Notes: a model not told the origin generated them from the letters alone. DNA of 64,000 nucleotides from Polyangium fumosum (GCF_005144585.1 NZ_SSMQ01000014.1:124001-188000), one strand, 5' to 3'. Numbered from the stretch's first letter, positions 8,190-17,063 are shown. Program-made: numbers and translations.

Positions 8190-8813
8190 ATGACGAACGC
8201 CACGGACCTCGAACCCACCGCCCTCGCCTGGACCGAGGAGCTCGCGCGCGCGCTTCAAACGCGTACGGCGTGGAGCCAGCTTGGCACGGTGGAGATCGTC
8301 GAGCACTCGGGCGCGGCCACGCTGGGAGGCGTGATCGATCGTCGCCTCATCCGGCTCGAACAGGGCAAGCCCGTCCTGGAGACGCTCGAAAAATGGCGCG
8401 GCACGGCCGACGGTCGCATCGTCGACAGGCTCGTCGTCCAGGCGAACACGATGCTCCTTCGGCGCTTGCCGCCGGCGCGCGTGGTCGAGCCCTTTGGCCC
8501 CGCGTGGCTGGCCGAGTTCGAGTCCAAGGGCCCGATCGTCGTCCTCGGCACGGCCGCCGATCTCGTGCACGCCGTGCGCACGTTCCGCGATACGCCGCTC
8601 GGCGGCCGCATCCGCCCATCGGCAGCGGATTGCAGGCCCGGCTCCCTCGTGGCGGTGGCCGGCGAGGGGCTCACGGCGACGATGGTGTGCATGGTTTCAT
8701 TGTCGATGACGCCGCAGGGCATTCACGTCGTCAGCGTCGTCGACAACAAATCGCGAACGAACGCAAAGCTCTCGCGCGCCGACGCCACGCTCGTCACCCC
8801 GCGCACCGTCTGA
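8190..8813 (+). CDS. Hypothetical protein
   Basis: 207 residues from ATG 8190, with a weak GGATAGGA ribosome-binding site. I do not recognise a family. The sequence is soluble, with no signal peptide and no cysteine motif. It mixes a helical N-terminal half (TEELARALQTRTAWSQLGTVEIVEHS) with a beta-rich C-terminal half (GPIVVLGTAADLVHAVRTF; SLVAVAGEGLTATMVCMVSL). It is divergent from the ABC-F gene across a 104-bp gap. Downstream lies the repeat-bearing intergenic region. Confidence 0.6.
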   Translation: MTNATDLEPTALAWTEELARALQTRTAWSQLGTVEIVEHSGAATLGGVIDRRLIRLEQGKPVLETLEKWRGTADGRIVDRLVVQANTMLLRRLPPARVVEPFGPAWLAEFESKGPIVVLGTAADLVHAVRTFRDTPLGGRIRPSAADCRPGSLVAVAGEGLTATMVCMVSLSMTPQGIHVVSVVDNKSRTNAKLSRADATLVTPRTV

Positions 8814-8926
8814 CCCGCCAAAAACGTGCTTGCACCGGCACGGGCACGATTCTCACGTTCCCGCGCACTGCATCGGTTTTACCAACCAGATTGGTGGTGA
8901 ATGCCGTGAAGTTGTGCGTTGTCATT

Positions 8927-9051
8927 GAAAAGAATGGGAGCCCATGTAATTGACGGTATCCATTCAAACCGTTGACGGGCGAATTTCTGTGAAAAGAATG
9001 GGAGCCCATGCAATCGGCGGTATCCGTTCAAACCGTTGACGGCGTATTTCT
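8927..9051. repeat. 64-bp tandem duplication upstream of the di-iron/cupin gene
   Basis: Two adjacent ~62-bp copies (8927-8988 and 8991-9051), offset 64 bp, share roughly 87% of bases. Each copy holds the palindrome ATGGGAGCCCAT and the block TTCAAACCGTTGACGG. They occupy the middle of the 405-bp non-coding stretch 8814-9218, in which I see no gene and no clear promoter. They could be paired operators for the downstream gene; this is inference. Confidence 0.7.
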
Positions 9052-9218
9052 CGGGTGAGAGACGTGAAACGCCTCGCTACGCGACCCCAAACGGGATAGA
9101 TTCGAGCCTATTCATTCGTCCCAGCCGATAATGCGGCGGGACGAGGCGCGTGACGCATCGCAGCGGGCGAGGGTCCCGACGCTGCGGCGTCAAACCCTGG
9201 TCGATCGAGGAGAAGTGT

Positions 9219-10514
9219 ATGTCCGGAGAGGCGAAGCAAGAAACCAACCATGTGGGCGGCTGGGATTCCATGCCGCCTTCGTCGCGCGCGCCGGCCTTCG
9301 TGACGACGCCGGTGGGGGCGAACGATCCTGATCGGAAGGGCGCCGAGGCGGCGCTGCTCAACCTCAAGCAAGCCCAGGCCGAGCACCCGTTCTGGCGGAA
9401 CCGCTTCTTCAAGGCGTGCACCGCCGGCCAACTGACGAGGGCCGATTTTCAGTTCTTTTTCGGCCAGTACTACCTCTACAACCGGAACTTCACGCGATAC
9501 CTCGCCGCGCTGATGGCGAACTCGGACAACGATTACCATCGCGCGCGGCTGTCGGAGAACCTGTGGGAGGAGGGCGGCGGCCTCGAGACGGACAAACGCC
9601 ACGCCGAGATCTTCCGCAAGTTCCTGCGTGAAGCGCTCGAAATCGACATCGAAAAGACGGACTATCTCGACGCCACGCGCTTCTTCGTGCGCGAATTCCT
9701 CGATTTTTGCCTCCGCTCCCACCCCGCCGCAGGCTCGGCCTTCCTGTCGCTCGGCACCGAGGGCATCGTCTCGCGGATGTATACGATCATGGTCGAGGGC
9801 ATGCTCAAGGCCTCGATCCCCGAGGAGTTCCTGAGCTTCTTCCGCATTCACATCGGTTGCGACGACGAGCACGCGCAGACGCTGGAGGACATGATGGTGT
9901 CCTACATGCACACGCCCGACTGGTACAACACGTGCCTGTCGTCGATGAATTACGCGCTGAGCCTGCGTCACCGCTTCTTCGAGAGCCTCTACGACGCCAT
10001 CCAGGGGCGCAAGCTCCAGGGCGTGATGAGCCGCATCCAGGCGCGCCGCTCCCTCGCCCCCCAGTACCCCGATCCCAGCCTGATCCGCTTCGCCTCGGGC
10101 CAGCACGGCGCCCCGCTCTACGAAAACGAGACCGAGCGCCAGAACGTCAAGGCCACGGTCGAGCGAATGCCCTTCAAGTCGGAGATCATCGACACCCGAA
10201 TCGTGCGCATCGCGCCCGGCAAGCTCAACGAGCGGCACAAGCACGCCCACGAGATGATCCTCCACATCGCGGAGGGCGCCGGCCGCGTCCAGGTGAACGA
10301 GTCGACCGTCGACGTGAAGGCCGGGGACACGGTCTTCGTGCCCCGCTGGTCCCTCCACCAGACGCAGAACACGGGCGACGGCGAGCTCGTGATGCTGGCC
10401 TTCACGGATTACGGCCTCACGCGCCGCGCCTACCAGAACGAGCCGCCGGCCCGCCCGGCCCCGCGCAAGGAAGAAGGCGCGGTCGCGCAGGCCGTCGCCG
10501 ACGCCGAGGAGTAA
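9219..10514 (+). CDS. Haem-oxygenase-like di-iron protein fused to a cupin
   Basis: 431 residues from ATG 9219, with a GAGGAGAA site upstream. Residues ~40-270 match the iron-containing redox enzyme (PqqC/HDO) fold: an all-helical region with FQFFFGQYYLYNRNFTRYL, the putative metal ligands E and H in SENLWEEGGG and TDKRHAEIF, a glutamate in SLGTEGIVSRMY, and DDEH in IGCDDEHAQTL. Residues ~330-405 form a cupin with HKHAHEMILHIAEG and GDTVFVPRWSLHQTQNTG, which supplies a second probable metal site. Proteins of the HDO superfamily do O2-dependent oxidations; the substrate here is unknown. It appears monocistronic, ending at a strong hairpin. Confidence 0.8.
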   Translation: MSGEAKQETNHVGGWDSMPPSSRAPAFVTTPVGANDPDRKGAEAALLNLKQAQAEHPFWRNRFFKACTAGQLTRADFQFFFGQYYLYNRNFTRYLAALMANSDNDYHRARLSENLWEEGGGLETDKRHAEIFRKFLREALEIDIEKTDYLDATRFFVREFLDFCLRSHPAAGSAFLSLGTEGIVSRMYTIMVEGMLKASIPEEFLSFFRIHIGCDDEHAQTLEDMMVSYMHTPDWYNTCLSSMNYALSLRHRFFESLYDAIQGRKLQGVMSRIQARRSLAPQYPDPSLIRFASGQHGAPLYENETERQNVKATVERMPFKSEIIDTRIVRIAPGKLNERHKHAHEMILHIAEGAGRVQVNESTVDVKAGDTVFVPRWSLHQTQNTGDGELVMLAFTDYGLTRRAYQNEPPARPAPRKEEGAVAQAVADAEE

Positions 10515-10554
10515 ACCGCGGCGCGCGCCCCGTCCCCCCGGGCGCAAAAAACGA

Positions 10555-10585
10555 GAATGGCCCGGCGCAGGCAGCCGGGCCATTC
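10555..10585. terminator. Bidirectional hairpin terminator
   Basis: GAATGGCCCGGC (10555-10566) pairs perfectly with GCCGGGCCATTC (10574-10585) around a 7-nt loop. It sits between the convergent di-iron/cupin gene and the response-regulator gene. A T-rich stretch on the plus side (TTCTTCATTT) follows. Confidence 0.75.
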
Positions 10586-10624
10586 TTCATTTGGGGCCCA
10601 ATGGTTTGAGCCCGAACGGATCTC

Positions 10625-11764
10625 TCAGAATCGCTTCGAGGGATCCTGGTCGAGCTTCTTCAGGTTGAGCTCGATGCGGCGGTTGCCCGGGTCGAGCTCC
10701 AGCGCCTGCTGCCAGAACTTGCGCGCGTCCTCGCGCTGGCCGTTTCGCAGCGCCGTGAAGCCCTGATCCATGAGCGAAGCGACCTCGCGCTCCTTGAGGC
10801 GCGCCGCAATCTCCTCGGGCGTCTCCTCGGGCGGCGGCGGAGGCGGCGGAGGCGGCGGAGGCGGCGGGGGCGGCGGCGGCAGCGGCGTGAGGTCGCGCGG
10901 CACCGGCGGCGCGTTGAGCGCGTCGAGGCGCATGCGCGCGTTCGTCGGGATCTGCGCCTTCTGCTGGAAGCCGGGGTCCGGCCCGAAGTCCCAGTCGTCC
11001 TTGCTGCCCTGCTGCTGCGTGATGCGGCCGGGCCGCACCGAAGGCCGCGGCGCCTCGTCGTCGGACGGGCCGAAACGCGCCTTCTCGTCGAGCTTGCGCA
11101 CGCCCTCCATCAGGATGTGCTGGTAGTCGCCGTTGATCGTGCGCTCGAAGTCCGGCGGGAACGGCGCCATGTTGAAGACGCCGTCCTCGACCGCGATCAT
11201 CTCATGCACCGCGTCCTCGCCGACCAGGTTGTTCCAGATGGCGTGCACGATGTCGCCGTTCTGGATGAGGATCACGCCCGAGAGTTGCCCGCGCGCGATG
11301 CGCAGCGCCGTCGTCTTGCGGCCGAGGCAGAGCATCTGGATGACGTCGACTGCGGACAGCTCGGAGAGGCTCCCGCCCAGGCCATCGGGCTTATCCATGG
11401 CCTGCAGGAGCGCCGCGCGCAGCTCGTGCAGGTCGAAGGGCTTGCGCAGCAGCTTGAGGCAACCGACGGCGTGCGCCTTGTCGCGGATCGTCGCGATGTC
11501 GAACGCGGTCATCACGATGGCCCGCGTGTCCGGCGTCTCTACCGCGGCCCAGCAGACGAGGTCCATGCCGCTCATGCCGGGCAGGTGGACGTCGGTCACC
11601 AGGATGTCGATCGGCGTCTCGCGCAGGATTTGGCGGCCCACCTCGGCGTTCTTCGCCAAGAGGACGTCGTACCGATGGTTGTCCTGATAAAGAAACCGAT
11701 GGAGGGCGAGGACGATCCCGTCCTCGTCGTCGACGATCAGCACTCTGTGGCGTCGTTGAGCCAT
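10625..11764 (-). CDS. Response regulator: REC, DUF4388-like (PATAN) and TPR
   Basis: 379 residues. The receiver domain (~5-125) has VDDED near the start, the phosphoacceptor D58 in ILVTDVHLPGMSG, and the lysine of LRKPFDLHE. A middle domain (~130-230, LSELSAVDVIQMLCLGRKTTALRI... GVILIQNGDIVHAIWNNLVGEDAV) matches the DUF4388/PATAN family often found downstream of receivers in myxobacteria. A polyproline run of about 17 residues joins it to a short TPR (MDQGFTALRNGQREDARKFWQQALELDPGNRRIEL). There is no DNA-binding domain, so output is probably by protein contact. It lies 7 bp after the histidine kinase gene, likely its cognate kinase. Confidence 0.88.
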   Translation of the reverse strand: MAQRRHRVLIVDDEDGIVLALHRFLYQDNHRYDVLLAKNAEVGRQILRETPIDILVTDVHLPGMSGMDLVCWAAVETPDTRAIVMTAFDIATIRDKAHAVGCLKLLRKPFDLHELRAALLQAMDKPDGLGGSLSELSAVDVIQMLCLGRKTTALRIARGQLSGVILIQNGDIVHAIWNNLVGEDAVHEMIAVEDGVFNMAPFPPDFERTINGDYQHILMEGVRKLDEKARFGPSDDEAPRPSVRPGRITQQQGSKDDWDFGPDPGFQQKAQIPTNARMRLDALNAPPVPRDLTPLPPPPPPPPPPPPPPPPPEETPEEIAARLKEREVASLMDQGFTALRNGQREDARKFWQQALELDPGNRRIELNLKKLDQDPSKRF

Positions 11765-11771
11765 GGCTGTT

Positions 11772-12797
11772 CTACCTGCCGGTCATGATGGGCAACGTGA
11801 TCGTGACGCACGTTCCCGAGACGTTTCCGCTCCGTCGACCGATCGCGATCGAGCCACCGTGGTCGGTCACGATTCGATAGCATATCGAGAGCCCGAGCCC
11901 CGTGCCCGTGGGTTTGGTCGTGAAGAACGAGTCGAAGACTTTGTCGACGATCTCCTCGGGGATCCCGCTGCCCGTGTCCTCCACGTGCAGGACCATCCGG
12001 TCGTCCTCGATGCCCGCGTGGACCCTCAGCTCTCCGCCCTCCGGCATCGCGTCGGCCGCGTTGATGAAGAGGTTCAAGAGGACCTGCTGGAGCTGGTCCT
12101 GATCGATCCAGAGCGGGCGAAGCAGGCCGTACCGGGTGCTGAAGTGGATGTTGTTGAGCCGCCCTTCGGCCGCACCGCGCGCGCGGTTCAGGATGGTCGG
12201 GAGATCGGCCTTGGTGCGCCGCGGCGGCCTGTGGCGCACGAACCCGAGGAGCTGGCCGAGCATGTTGTTCAGCCGGTCGATCTCGCGGTTCACCGCGTGC
12301 AGCGAGTCGCCAAGCCCGGCCTCGGCGGCCTCGTGCTCGATCGACTGGATCGTCGCTTTGATCGCGGCGAGCGGGTTTCCGATCTCGTGCGCGACCATCG
12401 CGCACGCCTTGCCGACCTCGGAGAGCCGCTCGAGCTGCCTGCGCTCGGCCTGGAAGCGCTCGGTCTCCGTGACGTCGTGCATGGAGATGATCGTGCCGAG
12501 CCGGTTCGAACGGAAGAGGCGATAGCCGACGATGGTCTTGTTGCCCGCTTCGTCGAAGGCCTCGACCGTGAGCTCTTTCATGCGTGGCGGGCCGTCGCGC
12601 CCGCGCTCGCTTTCCACGTGCTCGAAGATCTTGTTGATAAGCGGGGCACCCCCCGCGCGCCGCGTGATCAGGTCGTCGGCGACGCGGTTCGTCACGACGA
12701 CCTCGCCCCCTTCGTCCACGATCACGACACCCACCCCGATCTCGTCGAGCAGGGTGGTTCCCGATGAAAACGGTACGTTGGGACGGTTCTTCCTCAT
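11772..12797 (-). CDS. PAS-containing soluble histidine kinase
   Basis: 341 residues with no membrane segment. An N-terminal PAS-like domain (~15-110, GVGVVIVDEGGEVVVTNRVAD) precedes a HisKA domain with the phosphoacceptor in MVAHEIGNPLAAIKATIQ. The HATPase_c domain has the N box (LLNLFINAADAM), G1 (VEDTGSGIP), F box (FDSFFTTK) and G2 (GTGLGLSIC). It is a NtrB-like cytoplasmic sensor kinase that probably phosphorylates the adjacent receiver protein. It lies in a minus-strand run with the envelope and roadblock genes upstream; the 79-bp gap to that gene may contain a separate promoter. Confidence 0.92.
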   Translation of the reverse strand: MRKNRPNVPFSSGTTLLDEIGVGVVIVDEGGEVVVTNRVADDLITRRAGGAPLINKIFEHVESERGRDGPPRMKELTVEAFDEAGNKTIVGYRLFRSNRLGTIISMHDVTETERFQAERRQLERLSEVGKACAMVAHEIGNPLAAIKATIQSIEHEAAEAGLGDSLHAVNREIDRLNNMLGQLLGFVRHRPPRRTKADLPTILNRARGAAEGRLNNIHFSTRYGLLRPLWIDQDQLQQVLLNLFINAADAMPEGGELRVHAGIEDDRMVLHVEDTGSGIPEEIVDKVFDSFFTTKPTGTGLGLSICYRIVTDHGGSIAIGRRSGNVSGTCVTITLPIMTGR

Positions 12798-12876
12798 GAT
12801 TTGGAGCGGGGCGGCGCAGCGTAGGCGCAGCGATCGTCCATGCTACGCCGCTCGCGCCACCCCTGGGGCCTCAACG

Positions 12877-14634
12877 TCAACCGTAGCCAAAGAGCTTGGT
12901 GACCGTCTTCACGACCTTCTCCTCGGCCGGATCCGGCGCCTCGTCGCGGAAGCCGAGCACGCTGAGCGCCAGCGTCTCGTCCGACCACCGCAGCCATCGC
13001 GTTCGCATGACCACGTTGTTCACGTCGAGGATGTGGATCACATGAGGCTCGGCGATCGGCAGGAGGTTCCTCACCCGATCACTCACCTCGGACACGACCG
13101 AAGCCGCAGCCGCGAGCTCGTTCTGGTACCGGACCTCGCCGGCCGCCGCGATCACGAGACCACGCGTATCCGCCAGCACGACCGCACGCCCGCCCGTGTC
13201 CTCGCGGAGCAGCGAGCTCATGCCTTCTTCGAGCAGCGTCTCCAGGCGTTTGTCCGTGTTGCGGAAGCTGATCGGACCCGTGCTGATCGGCGCCTGGCTC
13301 GGCGGAGCCTTCTCCATCGAGCGCGCCGCCGTCATGGCGAAGGCCTGCGCCTCGAGGTCGATGATGCGGCGCCGCAGGTTCTTCGCTTCGATCGCGATCG
13401 CCTCGAGTTCCTCGACCCGCCTGCGCAGATCGCTGTTCTCGTTGGCGTAGTAATCGAGCTCCGCGGCCTTCTGCTCCAGCGTGCGCACCCGGAGCGAGAG
13501 CTCGTTGTTCTTCTTGTTGAGCGCCTCGGCTTCCTTGCGCAGCTTGTCGGCCTCGGCCGCGCTCGCGCCGCCGCCGCTCGCCGCGGCGGGCGCGCTGGTA
13601 GCGGCAGCCTTGAGCTTCGCCTCGAGGTCCTGCACCTTCGCGCGCGCGGAGCCGAGCTCCATGCCGAGCTTCGCCGCCTCGTTCGCGGCTTGCTGCAGCG
13701 TGCCGATCTGCGCCTGGAGCTGCTGCACCTTGGTCTTCTCGGCCGCGAGATCCTGACCGACCTTGCCCGCGTCGCCCGTGGACTTCTGCGCCGCCGCGAG
13801 CTTCTGCTCGAGGTCGCGCACCTTGGTCTTCTCGGCCTGGATGTCCTGCGCGAGCTTGCTCGTGCCTTCGGCCGTCTTCTGCAGCGCGGCGACCTGCGTC
13901 TGGAGCTGCTGCACCTTGGCCTTCTCGGTCGCGAGCTCTGCGGAGAGCTTGTCCGAGCCGCCTTGCCGCGTCTTGAGCTGCGCGTTCTCCGCCGTGAGCT
14001 GCTCGGCCCGCTGCGCCGACGCGCGGAGCTGGTCCGCTTGCGTTCGCGCCTCGCGGAGCTGCGCCTGCGCGGCTTGCACCTGCGCGTTCGATTCGGCGAG
14101 TCGACGCTCGAGATCTTGCCGCGCGCCGTCGTCCCCGCGCCCCGCTTGCGCCTGGGCCGTCGCGGCTTGCAGGCGTTGCTCGAGGTCGTGGGCGCGTGCG
14201 CGCTCGGCTTGCAAGGCCTGGGCAGCTTGATCGGCCGCGGCCACGCGTTGCCGGAGCTCGGCGTTCTCCTGCCGGAGCTGGGCCTCCGCGGGCGAAGGAC
14301 CGCTCGCAGCGGCCCGCGCGCGGTTGACCTCCGCCTGGAGCTGGTTCACCTGCTCGCGGAGCTTTTGCGCTTCACCCTGGGCCTTCTGCGCTGCCTCGGC
14401 GCGCGCACGCTCCGCGGAGTCGGAGGCCGAGCGCGAGAGGTCCGCGTTCTGCTGCTGCAGGGCCGCGACCTGGGCCTCGGCTTGCTGCCGTGCCTCTTTT
14501 TCGGCCTGGACGAGGCTCGGATCCGCGGCGGCGCCGTTCTTCGAAGGGAACGCCCTGCTCACGAGCAGACCGGCCCCGAAAAACAGGCCGGCTCCTGCCG
14601 CGGAAGAAAGCCATATCGATTGGATCAGGTCCAT
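12877..14634 (-). CDS. Membrane-anchored coiled-coil protein with C-terminal roadblock/LC7-like domain
   Basis: 585 residues. One N-terminal membrane segment (IWLSSAAGAGLFFGAGLLVS) is followed by about 400 residues of Ala/Gln/Glu-rich coiled coil. The C-terminal ~110 residues (LETLLEEGMSSLLRED...AVVLADTRGLVIAAAGE...ILDVNNVVMRTRWLRW) resemble a roadblock/LC7 domain, the fold of MglB. This suggests a cytoplasmic rod that holds a GTPase-interacting platform at the membrane. It is 19 bp downstream of the OmpA-like gene and in the same run as a stand-alone roadblock gene. The roadblock call is by pattern recognition and should be confirmed by profile search. Confidence 0.78.
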   Translation of the reverse strand: MDLIQSIWLSSAAGAGLFFGAGLLVSRAFPSKNGAAADPSLVQAEKEARQQAEAQVAALQQQNADLSRSASDSAERARAEAAQKAQGEAQKLREQVNQLQAEVNRARAAASGPSPAEAQLRQENAELRQRVAAADQAAQALQAERARAHDLEQRLQAATAQAQAGRGDDGARQDLERRLAESNAQVQAAQAQLREARTQADQLRASAQRAEQLTAENAQLKTRQGGSDKLSAELATEKAKVQQLQTQVAALQKTAEGTSKLAQDIQAEKTKVRDLEQKLAAAQKSTGDAGKVGQDLAAEKTKVQQLQAQIGTLQQAANEAAKLGMELGSARAKVQDLEAKLKAAATSAPAAASGGGASAAEADKLRKEAEALNKKNNELSLRVRTLEQKAAELDYYANENSDLRRRVEELEAIAIEAKNLRRRIIDLEAQAFAMTAARSMEKAPPSQAPISTGPISFRNTDKRLETLLEEGMSSLLREDTGGRAVVLADTRGLVIAAAGEVRYQNELAAAASVVSEVSDRVRNLLPIAEPHVIHILDVNNVVMRTRWLRWSDETLALSVLGFRDEAPDPAEEKVVKTVTKLFGYG

Positions 14635-14653
14635 TCCTTCCTCAAGTCCTCGG

Positions 14654-15382
14654 CTACCGCCACTCGATCTCGACGCGCCGGTTTCGGGCCCAGGCCGTCG
14701 GGGTGTTGGTGGAATCCGCGGGCTTCATGCCGCCCACGGCCTCGGTCGTGATCCTGGAGTGCGGAATGCCGTTCGCGTGGAAGAAGTTCTCCACCGCCGC
14801 GGCGCGCTTGCGGCTGAGCTCCAGGTTGTGCTCGCGCGATCCGAGTTGATCCGAATGCCCCCGGAGATGGATGCGCAGGCTCGGGTTCGCCTTCAGCTGC
14901 TTGAGGACCTCGTCGAGCGTGCTCTTGGCCGACAACGTCAAGAGATTCGAATCGATCTCGAAGAGGACGTCGGAGATTCCCGCGGGTTTGTCGCCAGAAG
15001 CCACCGCCGGGGGCGGTTTCGGAGCCGGCGGGGGCTCGGGCTCCGACGTGGGGGCCGGCGGGGTCGCCGCGGCCACCGAGACCACCGGCAGCGCGGAGGT
15101 CGTCGCCGTGGGCTCGGGCGCCGTGTTTTGCGGCTCGGGCGTAGGCGTTGGTTTGGGAGGCGGCGCGACGGCGACGCTCGGGCCAGGCGTAGCCGTAGGC
15201 CTTTGCGCCGAGGCCTGCGCCGAGGTGGTCGACCCCGGCCGAGCCCCGGTCACCTGGGCCTGCTTCGCCTGCTCCTCGGCGTACTCAGGCGCGAGCTTGA
15301 GGTTGACCAGCCCGAGGTCCGCGAGACCGAGGAGCAACAGCCCACCAAAGGCCAGCCGAGCGTTTCCAGTCGAGTTAGCCAT
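14654..15382 (-). CDS. OmpA-like peptidoglycan-binding protein
   Basis: 242 residues. An N-terminal hydrophobic anchor (ARLAFGGLLLLGLADLGLVNL) precedes a long Pro/Thr/Ala-rich linker. The C-terminal OmpA/MotB domain (~135-242) has VLFEIDSNLLTLSAKSTLDEV, IHLRGHSDQLGSREHNLELS (the TD/HSD-type ligand region), LSRKRAAAVENFF and RNRRVEIEW. It should tether the inner membrane to peptidoglycan. It lies between a roadblock gene (16 bp upstream) and the coiled-coil/roadblock gene, which suggests that this cluster builds an envelope-linked complex. Confidence 0.9.
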   Translation of the reverse strand: MANSTGNARLAFGGLLLLGLADLGLVNLKLAPEYAEEQAKQAQVTGARPGSTTSAQASAQRPTATPGPSVAVAPPPKPTPTPEPQNTAPEPTATTSALPVVSVAAATPPAPTSEPEPPPAPKPPPAVASGDKPAGISDVLFEIDSNLLTLSAKSTLDEVLKQLKANPSLRIHLRGHSDQLGSREHNLELSRKRAAAVENFFHANGIPHSRITTEAVGGMKPADSTNTPTAWARNRRVEIEWR

Positions 15383-15398
15383 GACAATCAGGCCGCCG

Positions 15399-15773
15399 TC
15401 ATACGATCTTGGACAGCTCGGTCACGCGCCGGCGAATATCGAGGAACACGAGGCCGAGCTTCGCGTCGGGCGTCGTGAGCACGATGAGCAGCGCTTCCGC
15501 GCCGACCGCGTTCAGGATGACGTAGCCTTGACGGCCACGCACGTACGTCTGCTCCATGGCGCCACCCATGAGCTCGTGGGCGATACGCTCACCGACACCG
15601 AGGAGCGCGGCGGCCATACCGGACACCAACTCTTCGTCGATCTCGTTCGGGAGCAGCGACGCGATGATGAAGCCGTCGGTGCTCACCATGGCCGACCCGA
15701 TGATGTCGGGCGATACCGAACGAAGATTGCGAAGAATTTCCTGGATTTTTTCGACTCGACTTCCAGCTGCCAC
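15399..15773 (-). CDS. Roadblock/LC7 domain protein (MglB-like)
   Basis: 124 residues, GTG start with AGGAGGAG 4 bases upstream. The whole protein is one roadblock/LC7 domain: VEKIQEILRNLRSVSPDIIGSAMVSTDGFIIASLLP, then GMAAALLGVGERIAHELMGG and GYVILNAVGAEALLIVLTTPDAKLGLVFLDIR. The family includes MglB, the GTPase-activating partner of the polarity GTPase MglA. No MglA-like GTPase gene is present in this window. It starts a closely spaced run with the OmpA-like and coiled-coil genes. Confidence 0.9.
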   Translation of the reverse strand: MAAGSRVEKIQEILRNLRSVSPDIIGSAMVSTDGFIIASLLPNEIDEELVSGMAAALLGVGERIAHELMGGAMEQTYVRGRQGYVILNAVGAEALLIVLTTPDAKLGLVFLDIRRRVTELSKIV

Positions 15774-15962
15774 GTCTCCTCCTGTGCGGGCAAGCCGAGC
15801 CCGAGTTCGTACTCGAGCTCATAATCAACCCGGGCGCCGCGTCCGGGACATGTTCTGCCCTCTCGCACTGCTCTCCGGCGTCCCTCGGGCCTCCGTCTAC
15901 GCCGAGGCCCCTCGGAAAACCGGCGCGTGGGCGAGGCCGCCACCTCTACGTGGCGGCATCGT

Positions 15963-16439
15963 CTAGCCCAATTCGACCGTCACCTGGCACGTGCCTTCGC
16001 CATTGGCGCCGCACTTCGTCTCGTACGCCTTCGGCTTCTTCTTGATCAGGACCTCGGTGATCCCGGCGACGAAGCCGACCTCGAAGTGGCAAATCCGCTT
16101 CGAGATGCTCGCCATGCCCGCGCACGTGATGCACTCGTCCAGGTCCACCACGAGAAGCTTGTCGTCAAGCTGGCGAGGGATGAGAATGCCGATACGTGAA
16201 TCGCGCACGAACTGGACGACCTCCTTGAGGTATTCGTCCGTGCTCGGCTTGTACAGCATCTGGCCGGCTTCCTTGCCGAGCTCCCTACCGCCGTTCTGGA
16301 AAACGACCGCCGCCCCGCGCCCCAGCACCTCCTCGACGTACCCGGCCGAGAAGTGACGGAACACGCGAAAGACCAACAACGGAATGTCGTTTCCCAGAAT
16401 CGGCCTGTGGGTCTGAGCGACTTCTTGGATGAGACCCAT
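15963..16439 (-). CDS. V4R (4-vinyl reductase) domain protein
   Basis: 158 residues that form a single V4R-type small-molecule-binding domain: RHFSAGYVEEVLGRGAAVVFQNGGRELG, then DECITCAGM, KRICHFEVGFVAGITEVLIKKK and TKCGANGEGTCQV. The spaced cysteines are typical of V4R domains, which bind hydrocarbons or metals and often act as sensors. ATG 16437-16439 with a GAGGTG site upstream. A 189-bp gap separates it from the roadblock gene, so it may be first in the same transcript or have its own promoter. As a ligand sensor it is a plausible input for the downstream cluster; that link is inference. Confidence 0.82.
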   Translation of the reverse strand: MGLIQEVAQTHRPILGNDIPLLVFRVFRHFSAGYVEEVLGRGAAVVFQNGGRELGKEAGQMLYKPSTDEYLKEVVQFVRDSRIGILIPRQLDDKLLVVDLDECITCAGMASISKRICHFEVGFVAGITEVLIKKKPKAYETKCGANGEGTCQVTVELG

Positions 16440-17063
16440 TAGAGCACCTCATTGTCCTTGGATTGACCTGAACTCACACCAACCTCCCCGTGTGGCGGAC
16501 CAAACCGTGCGCGGCCGGCGCGGGGACTCCCGCCACCCACCGCCTGCATACGCCCTCGCGCAGGCAGGGCAGCGGCGGACCCGCGTGCCGGCTCGGCGGG
16601 GTAGAGGCAGAGTGTACCGTCGGTTCGACCATCGCGTGAAAAATCGGCGGGAAGTCCAAGCGTTGACGTTGCACCCCGGGGCGTGTGCCTACGAGGTCGC
16701 GGGGGCCGGGGGCGGTCCATGGACCCGCCCCGGGTTCCGCAGAAACCTTGAACCAAGGCAGGATAGACTGAAACGGACCCCGATGCTAGCCAAGAAATCC
16801 CCGCCAAGGGGCTCCGGGCACCGCGAGGATACGCGGCATCGCATGCGATCACAAGAAACCATCCAGCACGCCGATCACGTCCGACAGACCCGTTTGGAAA
16901 ACCGGACGAACCGTGGTTTGGATCGCTCAGGATGCTGGTTGTGATCTGTTGTTGTGAATTGGAATGCTTTGTTGGCGCACGGACGCGTGCGCGTCCATGT
17001 GCCGAAGTGTGTGAGGATGGGCCTCCGAGGGTCGAGGCCCAGGCGGGGGGACAGGAAAAACCG
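16440..17063. other. 624-bp intergenic region with strong hairpins, no gene seen
   Basis: No convincing gene; the open frames across it have poor composition. Three hairpins stand out: an almost perfect palindrome around TCCATGGA flanked by GGGGCGG/CCGCCCC (~16705-16731); GCAC-GGACGCG-TG-CGCGTCC-AT-GTGC (16977-17002); and TGGGCCTC-N8-GAGGCCCA (17018-17041), 22 bp past the ATPase gene stop. The last two may protect or end the minus-strand mRNA, but neither has a clear T-run. GC content dips near 16930-16975. Confidence 0.5.
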
